Assembly (NCBI GenBank): GCA_934153805.1
Contig: CAKPFO010000024.1
Location: forward strand, 1 to 23,018
Reading direction: 5' to 3'
Length of the DNA: 23,018 nt
DNA from: an uncultured Clostridia bacterium
GTDB taxonomy: Bacteria > Bacillota > Clostridia > TANB77 > CAG-508
Shown here: in pieces, positions 1 through 7,016 of the stretch
Numbering within the stretch: the stretch's first letter is position 1
How the letters are laid out: the number at the start of each line of letters is the position of its first letter
The notes under the pieces: generated by a model
The model's input: the letters and a program-made list of their open reading frames with translations, nothing else
Database searches by the model: none
Told to the model about the DNA's origin: nothing
Translations under genes and position numbers: made by a program

Positions 1-416
1 ACATAAAATTCGTCTATATATTCTAACGCTAATTTTATTAAATTTTCTTGAACTTGAAGTGCTGTTTCTACACACAGATTTATATTTTTGTCTTTTAATT
101 TTTTTAATAATGGTTCTAATTTTTGAAATTGTAATAAAGGTTCTCCTCCTGAAAAAGTTATTCCTCCATTGTTTATTTCATAATATTTTTCATCTTTTAA
201 TAATTCTTTTTCTAAATCCTCAAGTTCAATGTCATAACCAAAAACTCCCTCTTTTTTAGTTATTTCATTTTTATAATTTTGTTTTTCATATATTATGTTT
301 TCTGGATTTGCACACCATGGACATTGTAAATTACAACCTTTCAAAAATACCGTTGTTCTAATTCCTGGACCATCATGCAAACAGAATCTTTGAATATTAG
401 TAACTCTTACCTTCAC
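1..416 (-). CDS. Radical SAM glycyl-radical-enzyme activase (partial, 3' end off window)
   Basis: This is the first 138 residues of an activating enzyme that would use SAM and a [4Fe-4S] cluster to install the glycyl radical on the enzyme encoded just upstream. My translation shows the N-terminal family signature FCLHDGPGIRTTVFLKGC, the cluster motif C28-x3-C32-x2-C35 (CNLQCPWC) and the GGITFSGGEP motif near residues 84-93, which contacts SAM in this family. Only about 50 residues separate the cluster motif from GGE and they contain no cysteine clusters, so the ferredoxin-like insert of many eliminase activases is absent; the layout resembles PFL-activase. The start is a GTG at 416, chosen because the conserved region begins about 10 residues later and an AAAGG-like site lies upstream. 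It overlaps the end of the glycyl radical enzyme gene by 20 bases in another frame, implying translational coupling. The C-terminal part lies outside the window. Family assignment is secure; the substrate enzyme is inferred from adjacency. Confidence 0.9.
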   Translation of the reverse strand, partial: MKVRVTNIQRFCLHDGPGIRTTVFLKGCNLQCPWCANPENIIYEKQNYKNEITKKEGVFGYDIELEDLEKELLKDEKYYEINNGGITFSGGEPLLQFQKLEPLLKKLKDKNINLCVETALQVQENLIKLALEYIDEFY

Positions 417-2436
417 TTTTTAACGCCCTTTCTATTAATAAATCTTTATATTCTTCTGGTAATTCGTTAAAATACGCACTAAATCCCCATACTCTTACTA
501 TTAAATTTGGATAATCTTGTGGATTTTTCTTTGCTTTTATTAGTGTTTCACTGCTTACCACATTTACCTGCATTTGGAAAAATCCTATTTTTATACTCGT
601 TATGAAAAAATCAACTATTTTATCAAAATTATCCTCCATAAAGTTTGGCGAAATCATAAAATCTACAACATTTCCATTAAATCTATGTCCCGAATAATCC
701 AAATTAGCACTAAACTCAATCAACTCTGTATATGGTAAATTTTCTTTATCAGATGATATATGAACACCAAAAGGTTCTCCTTTTTTTCTTCCATCAAAAG
801 ATGCTTCACAATTTTGTGATTTTATTATATATGTTGGAGCACTGAAGCCTATCTTTATTTTTCCTCCCCATACATTTTTTTCTTTTTCTAACACTTCATT
901 TGCATATTCTGTTATTTGATTAGTCAATTCGATTATTTCTTTATTGTTCACTCCAAATCTATTTTCTTGTTCTTTTAGTTCTTTTAAAACATTTTCATTA
1001 GTTTCAAAATTTTCTTTTCTTAACCTATTTAATTCTAAGAGAGTATATTTTTTTTCTTCAAAAACTAACTTTTTAATATTATAAATAGAATTTACCGTAT
1101 TTGATAAAGATACTGTAGTAAGCCCACAATTATGATAAACAGCAGAACCTAAAGAAACATCTTTCATGTTTTCTTTTGTTCCATCTACAAATAAAGATAT
1201 CAATGGTGCAAGCTCCCATTCTATTTCATTTATGTCTTTTATAAAATTTTTTATATAATTTTGTAAATATTCTTTATATTTTTCTAAAAATATGTCTATG
1301 TCTTTTATTTGATTTAAGTCTTCATTTTCTAACATTTTATTTAATGGTTCTATAAATACTAAAGAATCTATATTGTTAGGTGCTATTGATTTACCCGGTA
1401 TTAATGGTTCCCAACAAGCAGATGTAACATAATTATATGAATCTTCTCCATATCCAAATTCTTTTAATTTTGGAATGACAACATCATCATTTGAGATTAA
1501 TGGTGAACCTACTCCTGTTTTTATACATTGTACTGCTTTTTCTATTAATTCTCTAGGAGTTTCTTTGGTTACTCTTAATAATACTTTTGGTTCTGGTATT
1601 TGTAGTTCTTGAGTTGCTTCTATAAATAAATATGTTAAATCATTAAAAAAGTAACTACCATCTTTTTCTTTTCCTCCTAAAATAATAATTTGCCCTGTGT
1701 CACCTATTAGAACATTACTTTTATACCAGCACTTATTATGAAGTATTTTCATAAATTCTTTGATGTTTTCTTTAGCAATTTTTTTATTTATTTTGCCTTC
1801 TTCTTTTTCTTTTATATATATATCATTTAATATTTTATCTAATCTTCCTAACCCAGATAAAACATGTCCAGTCTGCCACAACATTTGATGATAAAATAAA
1901 ATTCTCTGAAGAGCTTCTTCAAAAGATTGTACTTCTACGCTTTTCATTCTTTCAAAGTAATTTATTATCTGTTCTTTATTTTCTTTTTTCGACTTTTCTA
2001 TCGCACTTATTTCTCTATTTATTAATTCTTCTATAGCATTTAAAGTTTCAATTTCATTATTTTTATATTCGCTTTCTTGCAATTGTTTATATTCTTTTTT
2101 TAATTTTTCTATTGAAGTATTTAAGACTTTGCTATAATCAATTGTCGTATTATCTATTATTCGTCCCTTACGGTATAATGTTTTAAACTCATCAATGGAA
2201 TAGACAAATTTTTCATCTTCATTTATTTCTATATTTATTCTTTTGAATAATTTTTGTATTTGCTTTCCTCTTGTTATTCTTTTACTTGGAATATAAAATT
2301 TAAAAATTGCTTTTATCGTAAAAAAGAATGTTTTTATCAAATTTTTACTTTTCCTTAAATATATATAATTTAGTATTAAAAATATGACTAATCTTCTACT
2401 TCCTTTTTGTAATATTAACTTTTTTAAGTTTTCCAT
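397..2436 (-). CDS. Glycyl radical enzyme, eliminase/dehydratase-like, in a glycan locus
   Basis: A 679-aa member of the pyruvate formate-lyase/glycyl radical superfamily. The C-terminal radical motif RVWGFSAYF (648-656) places the radical on Gly651. The thiyl-radical cysteine is Cys341 in SACWEPLIPG, and the Cys-x-Glu pattern (Glu343) matches dehydratases and lyases such as glycerol dehydratase, CutC and HypD rather than PFL, which has Cys-Cys. FDGRKKGEPFG (547-557) is another family hallmark. At 679 residues it is shorter than most eliminases (about 750-850). The first 60 or so residues are unusually basic and hydrophobic, unlike typical family members. The start at 2436 directly abuts the flippase stop and has an AAGGAG site 8 bases upstream. 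The activase gene overlaps its 3' end. The neighbours are glycosyltransferases and a flippase, so the substrate may be a sugar, a polyol or a glycan substituent. That is inference: no substrate can be assigned from sequence. Enzyme family sure, reaction unknown. Confidence 0.9.
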   Translation of the reverse strand: MENLKKLILQKGSRRLVIFLILNYIYLRKSKNLIKTFFFTIKAIFKFYIPSKRITRGKQIQKLFKRINIEINEDEKFVYSIDEFKTLYRKGRIIDNTTIDYSKVLNTSIEKLKKEYKQLQESEYKNNEIETLNAIEELINREISAIEKSKKENKEQIINYFERMKSVEVQSFEEALQRILFYHQMLWQTGHVLSGLGRLDKILNDIYIKEKEEGKINKKIAKENIKEFMKILHNKCWYKSNVLIGDTGQIIILGGKEKDGSYFFNDLTYLFIEATQELQIPEPKVLLRVTKETPRELIEKAVQCIKTGVGSPLISNDDVVIPKLKEFGYGEDSYNYVTSACWEPLIPGKSIAPNNIDSLVFIEPLNKMLENEDLNQIKDIDIFLEKYKEYLQNYIKNFIKDINEIEWELAPLISLFVDGTKENMKDVSLGSAVYHNCGLTTVSLSNTVNSIYNIKKLVFEEKKYTLLELNRLRKENFETNENVLKELKEQENRFGVNNKEIIELTNQITEYANEVLEKEKNVWGGKIKIGFSAPTYIIKSQNCEASFDGRKKGEPFGVHISSDKENLPYTELIEFSANLDYSGHRFNGNVVDFMISPNFMEDNFDKIVDFFITSIKIGFFQMQVNVVSSETLIKAKKNPQDYPNLIVRVWGFSAYFNELPEEYKDLLIERALKSEGKSY

Positions 2437-3900
2437 TTAGTTTTTCTCCTTACAAATATTAATTTTTTCTTTTATTCCTGTTATAATTTGCTTACATATA
2501 TCATATAAAAATTGATATTTTAGCATAAATAATACCATTATATAAACAATTACTCCAACTGCAATTTCTATTATAGTGTTAAAAATACTTACTGTTAAAT
2601 AATTAGTTAAAATAAGAACTACTACTAGCATAATAAGTCCACTTATAAAACATTTTGTTGAAAGTTTTAATATTTCTTCTATCTTAAATTGTTCTTTAAA
2701 ATATTTTAACTGTACAAATAGTATTATAAATTCTGCTATTACAGACGAAATACTAGCTCCTAGTGTACCTATTAATTTTATTAAAATAATATTTAGTACT
2801 ACATTTACAGTTGCTCCCAGTATTACCGATTTTGTAAATTCTTTTTCTTTTCCTATTTGAATTAAATATTGAATTCCTGTTACATTATTTAATCCAATAG
2901 CTAATACAATTGGACTTGTAGCAATTAATATATTAATAACACTTTCAAAACCTTCTCCATAATACCATGGAACAAATTTACTTGCAATTGCAATAGTTCC
3001 AAACATCATTGGTATTCCTAATAGCCATACAAAATTAAACGATTTTTCTAAACAGTCTTTTAAATTATCTTTATTTCCCTTTGCATATTCACTTGCTATT
3101 CTAGAACTCATTACTGTGCTTAATGCTCCCATAACAAGTATTAATGCTCTTATTACTTTTTGAGCTTGTTCGTAATATCCTACTTCTGACATATCGTTTG
3201 TAAGAAGCCCTATCATTGTTTTATCTAATACAGTATAAATTTGAATAGCTATTTGTGGTATAAATAAGGTTATTGCTGGCCTTATATGTTTTTTTAGTTC
3301 TAAATCTTTTATTTTTGTTTTTTCTATATACTTTGGGAGATATAGCCACAAAGACATATTTCCTAATAATTCTGATCCAACAAAAATAGCAAAATATTTC
3401 CATAAATCTGATGGTTGTTTTACTAATGCAAAAATTAATATTAGACTTATCGATTTTACAATCATGTTACGTGTTACTGTTTTATCAAATTCCTCTAATC
3501 CTTGAAAAAACCAACTAATATCAAAAACATTTGCTAGCATTTCGACTAGTAATATTTTATAATAAATAGCATATTCCCCTGTTCTTCCAAAAATAATGTA
3601 AAATAATGTCATAGAAAACATAAGAGAAATTGTTCTTACTATAATAATTTCAAGAAAAATTTTAGTCCTACTTTTCTTATCATTTTGTTTATATGCAATT
3701 TCTCTTTGTCCATACATTGCTATTCCAAGTGAACCAAATAAAATAAAATATGTTACAATCGAAATTGTGTATCCATAAATTCCAATTGGTTCTGCCCCTA
3801 GTACTCTTGAAAGATATGGAGTTGTTATAAGTGGTAACAAAATAGTTAATAATTGATATATTAAGTTATAAATATAATTTTTAGCAATACTTTTTTTCAT
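2437..3900 (-). CDS. Wzx/RfbX-type polysaccharide flippase (MOP superfamily)
   Basis: An integral membrane protein of 487 aa, the usual length for oligosaccharide flippases, which turn undecaprenyl-linked sugars to the outer face of the membrane. The N-terminus (KNYIYNLIYQLLTILLPLIT followed by PYLSRVLGAEPIG) is the classic signature of the PST/RfbX group. About 12-14 hydrophobic helices follow, with short basic cytoplasmic loops and a lysine-rich tail. The reading frame is open upstream to a TTG at 3936, overlapping the preceding gene. I prefer the ATG at 3900, because an AAAGGA site lies about 9 bases before it and the family homology starts there. The stop touches the start of the glycyl radical enzyme gene with no gap, so the two are probably translationally coupled. 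Having this flippase as well as an ABC exporter in one operon suggests it serves a lipid-linked side-chain donor or a second glycan (inference). Confidence 0.9.
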   Translation of the reverse strand: MKKSIAKNYIYNLIYQLLTILLPLITTPYLSRVLGAEPIGIYGYTISIVTYFILFGSLGIAMYGQREIAYKQNDKKSRTKIFLEIIIVRTISLMFSMTLFYIIFGRTGEYAIYYKILLVEMLANVFDISWFFQGLEEFDKTVTRNMIVKSISLILIFALVKQPSDLWKYFAIFVGSELLGNMSLWLYLPKYIEKTKIKDLELKKHIRPAITLFIPQIAIQIYTVLDKTMIGLLTNDMSEVGYYEQAQKVIRALILVMGALSTVMSSRIASEYAKGNKDNLKDCLEKSFNFVWLLGIPMMFGTIAIASKFVPWYYGEGFESVINILIATSPIVLAIGLNNVTGIQYLIQIGKEKEFTKSVILGATVNVVLNIILIKLIGTLGASISSVIAEFIILFVQLKYFKEQFKIEEILKLSTKCFISGLIMLVVVLILTNYLTVSIFNTIIEIAVGVIVYIMVLFMLKYQFLYDICKQIITGIKEKINICKEKN

Positions 3901-3926
3901 ATTCTTTTTTCCTTTATTTTTTATTT

Positions 3927-4865
3927 CTATTTCCAACCTGGTTTGTAAATTTCATGTAACCCTGTTTTTCCTATTTTTGCATCTTTTAGTGCTTCTTTTA
4001 TCATTGCATAGCCTTTTTTCTTTTCTTTTCCAAATAATAAAACCGCAATTTTAAATTTAATTGGTACTTCTATACATGCCATTTTAAAATATTTTTCATC
4101 AAAATTGTTTTTAATAAAATCTAATGTATTTCTTACTAAATAATATAATTTCCATTTTACAATACTGCTCATATCACTATGTGGTGCATCATGAACTACT
4201 TGTATTTTTGGAACACATATAATCTTTCCAATTTTAGATAATCGATAACTATGTTCTGTGTCATCATAGTAAATAAAATAATCTTTTTTAGTAAGTGGTA
4301 GTTGTTTCATCTTTTCTTTATTAATAAATGTTCCTACATAAGAAAAGCCCTCTATTTCAAATTCTTCTTTTTCATAATCTTTTTGTTTTGAATATGGTTG
4401 TTTAATTCTATTGCAATAGCTCGTATATATTCTTCTTCTATGTGAATAATCTATTGTTTTACCATCAGCTTTAAATACGGTTCCACATATAGCTGAAATA
4501 TTATCTAATTGATTTTTTTCTTCTTTCTCTTTTAAATATCTAATTGCTACTTCAAAAGCATCTTCCTTTGGATAAGCGTCATCATCTGCAGTCCATATCC
4601 AAGAAGCATCTAATTCTAGACTATGTTTTAAAGCTTCATAAAAGCCACCGCTTCCACCTGTATTCTTTTCCATAAAGACTGTATACTTTTTGTATTGCTT
4701 TTCTTCTTTTTTCCAATTTTCCAAATACTCACGAGTGCCATCAGTACTGTTATTATCTACTACTAATATATATTTTGGCTTTACTGTTTGCCTTTCATAT
4801 GCTTCTAATGCTATTTTTAATTTTTCTAAACGATTAAATGTAACTAAAACAACTCCTATTTCCAT
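3927..4865 (-). CDS. GT2 glycosyltransferase, galactofuranosyltransferase-like (GlfT type)
   Basis: A soluble GT-A fold transferase of 312 aa that would add a sugar from a nucleotide donor to a growing glycan on the cytoplasmic face. Visible motifs are the N-terminal VVLVTFNR, DNNSTDG (37-43), NTGGSGGF (68-75), the metal-binding ADDDAYP (93-99), an acidic catalytic region DDTEHSYR (201-208), and VVHDAPH near 223-229 followed by YYLVRN. The combination of NTGGSGGF with a D-D-D-A-x-P motif is typical of the GlfT/rhamnosyltransferase-like branch of GT2, where several members transfer galactofuranose. Donor identity remains a guess, because no UDP-galactopyranose mutase gene is visible here. The start has a GAGGA site 7 bases upstream. 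The coding region ends just before the flippase ribosome-binding site. Confidence 0.85.
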   Translation of the reverse strand: MEIGVVLVTFNRLEKLKIALEAYERQTVKPKYILVVDNNSTDGTREYLENWKKEEKQYKKYTVFMEKNTGGSGGFYEALKHSLELDASWIWTADDDAYPKEDAFEVAIRYLKEKEEKNQLDNISAICGTVFKADGKTIDYSHRRRIYTSYCNRIKQPYSKQKDYEKEEFEIEGFSYVGTFINKEKMKQLPLTKKDYFIYYDDTEHSYRLSKIGKIICVPKIQVVHDAPHSDMSSIVKWKLYYLVRNTLDFIKNNFDEKYFKMACIEVPIKFKIAVLLFGKEKKKGYAMIKEALKDAKIGKTGLHEIYKPGWK

Positions 4866-4886
4866 ATTATTTCCTCTTTTCTTTGT

Positions 4887-5936
4887 TTAAAATTTTATAT
4901 CTATTTTTAATTTATCTACCATAAAACGATATAATTTAATATATACTATTGGCATATTCCATTTGTATAGTTTTGAAATTCCCCATAATCCAATATGTTT
5001 AATTCCCTTTGGAAAGCAATATGTTATTTTTAAAAATGGAGATTTTCTCCATGTAGAAAAGTTTTTATCTAAATATGCTATTACTTCTTTTAATAATTTT
5101 TTTATATTAATTGTTTTATCATACGATGCTCTATACATAACAGAAATTCCTAAATGGATAAATGCGAACATATCTAAAAGATATTTCATTTCTTCATATT
5201 TATTTGATTCTATATATATTTTTTTTACCTCTAATAGATATTTTTTCAGATTTTTTACATCTTGTATGTTTACAGTATGTATTTGAGAATCATATCTTAA
5301 ATAATAATGATATAAAACATCTGGGATAAATGTTATTTTTTTTACTTTTGTATAACAAGTTGCCAAAAACATAGTATCATTAAACCCTCTAAATGGTAAA
5401 AATCTAAAATCTTTTATTACCTCTCTTTTGTAAACTTTATTCCATGGTGCTGGATTAATAAAGAGTATAAAATCATCTTTAGAACTTACCTCTTTTGTGC
5501 AAGTTCCAAATTTTGTCATGTCTTTTGATGTAACTTCATTTGTTTCTAAATTTATTCTTTCAAATCCACACACTGCTATATCTGCATCATTTTGTTTTGC
5601 TGCATTATAAAGTTTTTCTGCCCAATTAGGTTCCACATAATCATCTGTATCTACAAAAGTAACATATTCGCCTATAGCTTGTTCTAATCCATAGTTTCTA
5701 GTAGTAAACTCCCCACCATTTTCTTTATGAAATACTTTTACTTTTTCAGGATATTTTCTTTGGTACTCTTCTATTATTTGTGGAGCACTATCAGTAGAGC
5801 CATCGTCTACGCAAAGTATTTCTATTTCTTTAAGAGTTTGATTTACTAAAGAGTCTAAACAACGTGGTAAATATTTTTCTAAATTATATACTAAAGCAAC
5901 TATCGATAACTTTGGTATATTATTTTTCTTCATCAT
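4887..5936 (-). CDS. GT2 glycosyltransferase (WcaA/EpsJ-like)
   Basis: A 349-aa family 2 glycosyltransferase. The GT-A domain covers about residues 8-220, with LSIVALVYN at the start, the nucleotide-binding DDGSTDS (44-50), ENGGEFTTRNYGLEQAIGEY (72-91) and the metal-binding DTDD (96-99). After the catalytic domain comes a helical region of about 120 residues with basic and aromatic residues, which could hold the enzyme to the membrane surface. The N-terminus has two consecutive methionines, and a GAGGAG site lies about 10 bases upstream of the first. The start overlaps the end of the DUF2304 gene by 17 bases, indicating coupled translation. Acceptor and donor cannot be deduced. The motif set is that of processive-looking but usually single-sugar capsule and EPS transferases. 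Confidence 0.87.
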   Translation of the reverse strand: MMKKNNIPKLSIVALVYNLEKYLPRCLDSLVNQTLKEIEILCVDDGSTDSAPQIIEEYQRKYPEKVKVFHKENGGEFTTRNYGLEQAIGEYVTFVDTDDYVEPNWAEKLYNAAKQNDADIAVCGFERINLETNEVTSKDMTKFGTCTKEVSSKDDFILFINPAPWNKVYKREVIKDFRFLPFRGFNDTMFLATCYTKVKKITFIPDVLYHYYLRYDSQIHTVNIQDVKNLKKYLLEVKKIYIESNKYEEMKYLLDMFAFIHLGISVMYRASYDKTINIKKLLKEVIAYLDKNFSTWRKSPFLKITYCFPKGIKHIGLWGISKLYKWNMPIVYIKLYRFMVDKLKIDIKF

Positions 5937-6291
5937 TTTTTATTTTCTCCTCTAACTCTTGTATTCTTTTTTTCATAATTGATATTTCCTGAATTAATAT
6001 AATATTTCTTTTATTTTCCTTTGACAATAAAATATTAAAATTAAAAACAATATAAAATAAAAGAAATATAGCAGCACAAAATATCATATTTACACTTAAT
6101 TCAAATCCTAATAACTTAGAAATATTATCTATCATGTTTGGAATAGCTACTGCAATAATTAACACTAACCCTATTACTATCCATAATGTCGAAAAGGAAA
6201 TTTGCATTTTTTTGTTTTTTATTGCTTTCATTATCATGAAAATATAAATTATTGTTATTATGATTAAAGCTATTCGAAGTGTTAATTGCAT
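5920..6291 (-). CDS. DUF2304 small membrane protein
   Basis: A 123-aa protein with three predicted membrane helices (about residues 4-22, 33-52 and 66-88) and a charged, heptad-like C-terminal tail (92-121) that could form a cytoplasmic coiled coil. Size, topology and location match DUF2304, a family habitually encoded beside polyprenyl-phosphate sugar transferases. Its ATG overlaps the stop of the preceding GT2 gene (TAATG), and its ribosome-binding site AAAGGAGG lies inside that gene's last codons, so the two products are probably made in equal amounts. Because the neighbouring GT2 lacks its own transmembrane domain, this protein may anchor it, or may help flip the lipid-linked sugar (both inferences). 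The biochemical function of the family is not established. Confidence 0.82.
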   Translation of the reverse strand: MQLTLRIALIIITIIYIFMIMKAIKNKKMQISFSTLWIVIGLVLIIAVAIPNMIDNISKLLGFELSVNMIFCAAIFLLFYIVFNFNILLSKENKRNIILIQEISIMKKRIQELEEKIKNDEEK

Positions 6292-7007
6292 TATTTTTTT
6301 CCTCCTTTTTTTCTTGCATTTATACTATCTATTATTATAGTAAAGACTACTTTTATCATATAATCTGCACTCTTCCAAAAACGTATTGAAGATGTCCCAC
6401 CTTGTCTTTCATTCATACTGACAGGCACTTCTGTTACTTTATAGTTTTTGCACAACATGCACACTGTTGATTCCGGTTCTGGATAGTCTGTTGGATATTC
6501 TTTTGCAAATTCTTCTATTATTTTCTTGTTTGCAGCTCTAAATCCTGATGTCGGATCTGTTATTTTTTTACCTGTACATACTTTTATAAAAAAAGAAATA
6601 ATATTGCTTCCTAGCCTTCTCATAAAAGTGGATTGAAATTGACTTTCATTCTTATCCAAATATCTAGTTCCTATTACCATATCGGCTTTTCCTTCTACTA
6701 TTGGTTCACAAATATTAGGAACATAATTTACGTCATGTTGACCATCTCCATCAAATTGTATAGCAATATCATATCCATTTTCATATGCATATTTATAGCC
6801 TGTTTGTACAGCTCCACCTATTCCTAAATTATTAATTAAATTTATATGATTTATATTATTTTCTCGTAATATTTTTAAAGTATTGTCTTTAGACCCATCA
6901 TTTATTACTATATAATCTATTTCATCACTAAACTCACTAATTTTAGTGCATGTATTTAATATATTTTCTTCTTCGTTATATGCTGGTATTATTAGTAATA
7001 CTTTCAT
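6291..7007 (-). CDS. GT2 polyprenyl-phosphate glycosyltransferase (DPM1/GtrB-like)
   Basis: A 238-aa soluble GT-A enzyme of the dolichol-phosphate mannose synthase type, expected to load a sugar onto undecaprenyl phosphate at the inner face of the membrane. Motifs in order are PAYNEE (8-13), NDGSKD (36-41), LGIGGAVQTGYKYA (61-74), the catalytic and metal-binding DGDGQH (86-91), GTRYLD (113-118) and TDPTSGFRA (150-158), followed by the conserved R-x-x-G-x-S stretch RQGGTSS (201-207). It ends at a basic tail without the two C-terminal transmembrane helices found in GtrB proper. The next gene, a DUF2304 membrane protein, overlaps it by one base and may supply membrane attachment. With the GT-C gene at 9068-10645 it suggests an extracytoplasmic side-chain glycosylation pathway. 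AAGGAG lies 6 bases before the start. Confidence 0.88.
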   Translation of the reverse strand: MKVLLIIPAYNEEENILNTCTKISEFSDEIDYIVINDGSKDNTLKILRENNINHINLINNLGIGGAVQTGYKYAYENGYDIAIQFDGDGQHDVNYVPNICEPIVEGKADMVIGTRYLDKNESQFQSTFMRRLGSNIISFFIKVCTGKKITDPTSGFRAANKKIIEEFAKEYPTDYPEPESTVCMLCKNYKVTEVPVSMNERQGGTSSIRFWKSADYMIKVVFTIIIDSINARKKGGKK

Positions 7008-7016
7008 TTTTACTCC

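Noticed and set aside
397..2436. Pyruvate formate-lyase or anaerobic ribonucleotide reductase
   Set aside because: PFL carries a Cys-Cys pair where this protein has Cys-Trp-Glu, and the nucleotide reductase C-terminal zinc site is absent; the motifs fit the eliminase-type branch.
3221..3403. 60-aa minus-strand open frame inside the flippase gene
   Set aside because: It lies in another frame of a clear membrane protein and has no independent ribosome-binding site or homology.
3901..3936. Longer flippase beginning at a TTG at 3936
   Set aside because: It would overlap the preceding gene, and the extra 12 residues are low-complexity Lys/Asn/Glu; the ATG at 3900 has a properly spaced AAAGGA.
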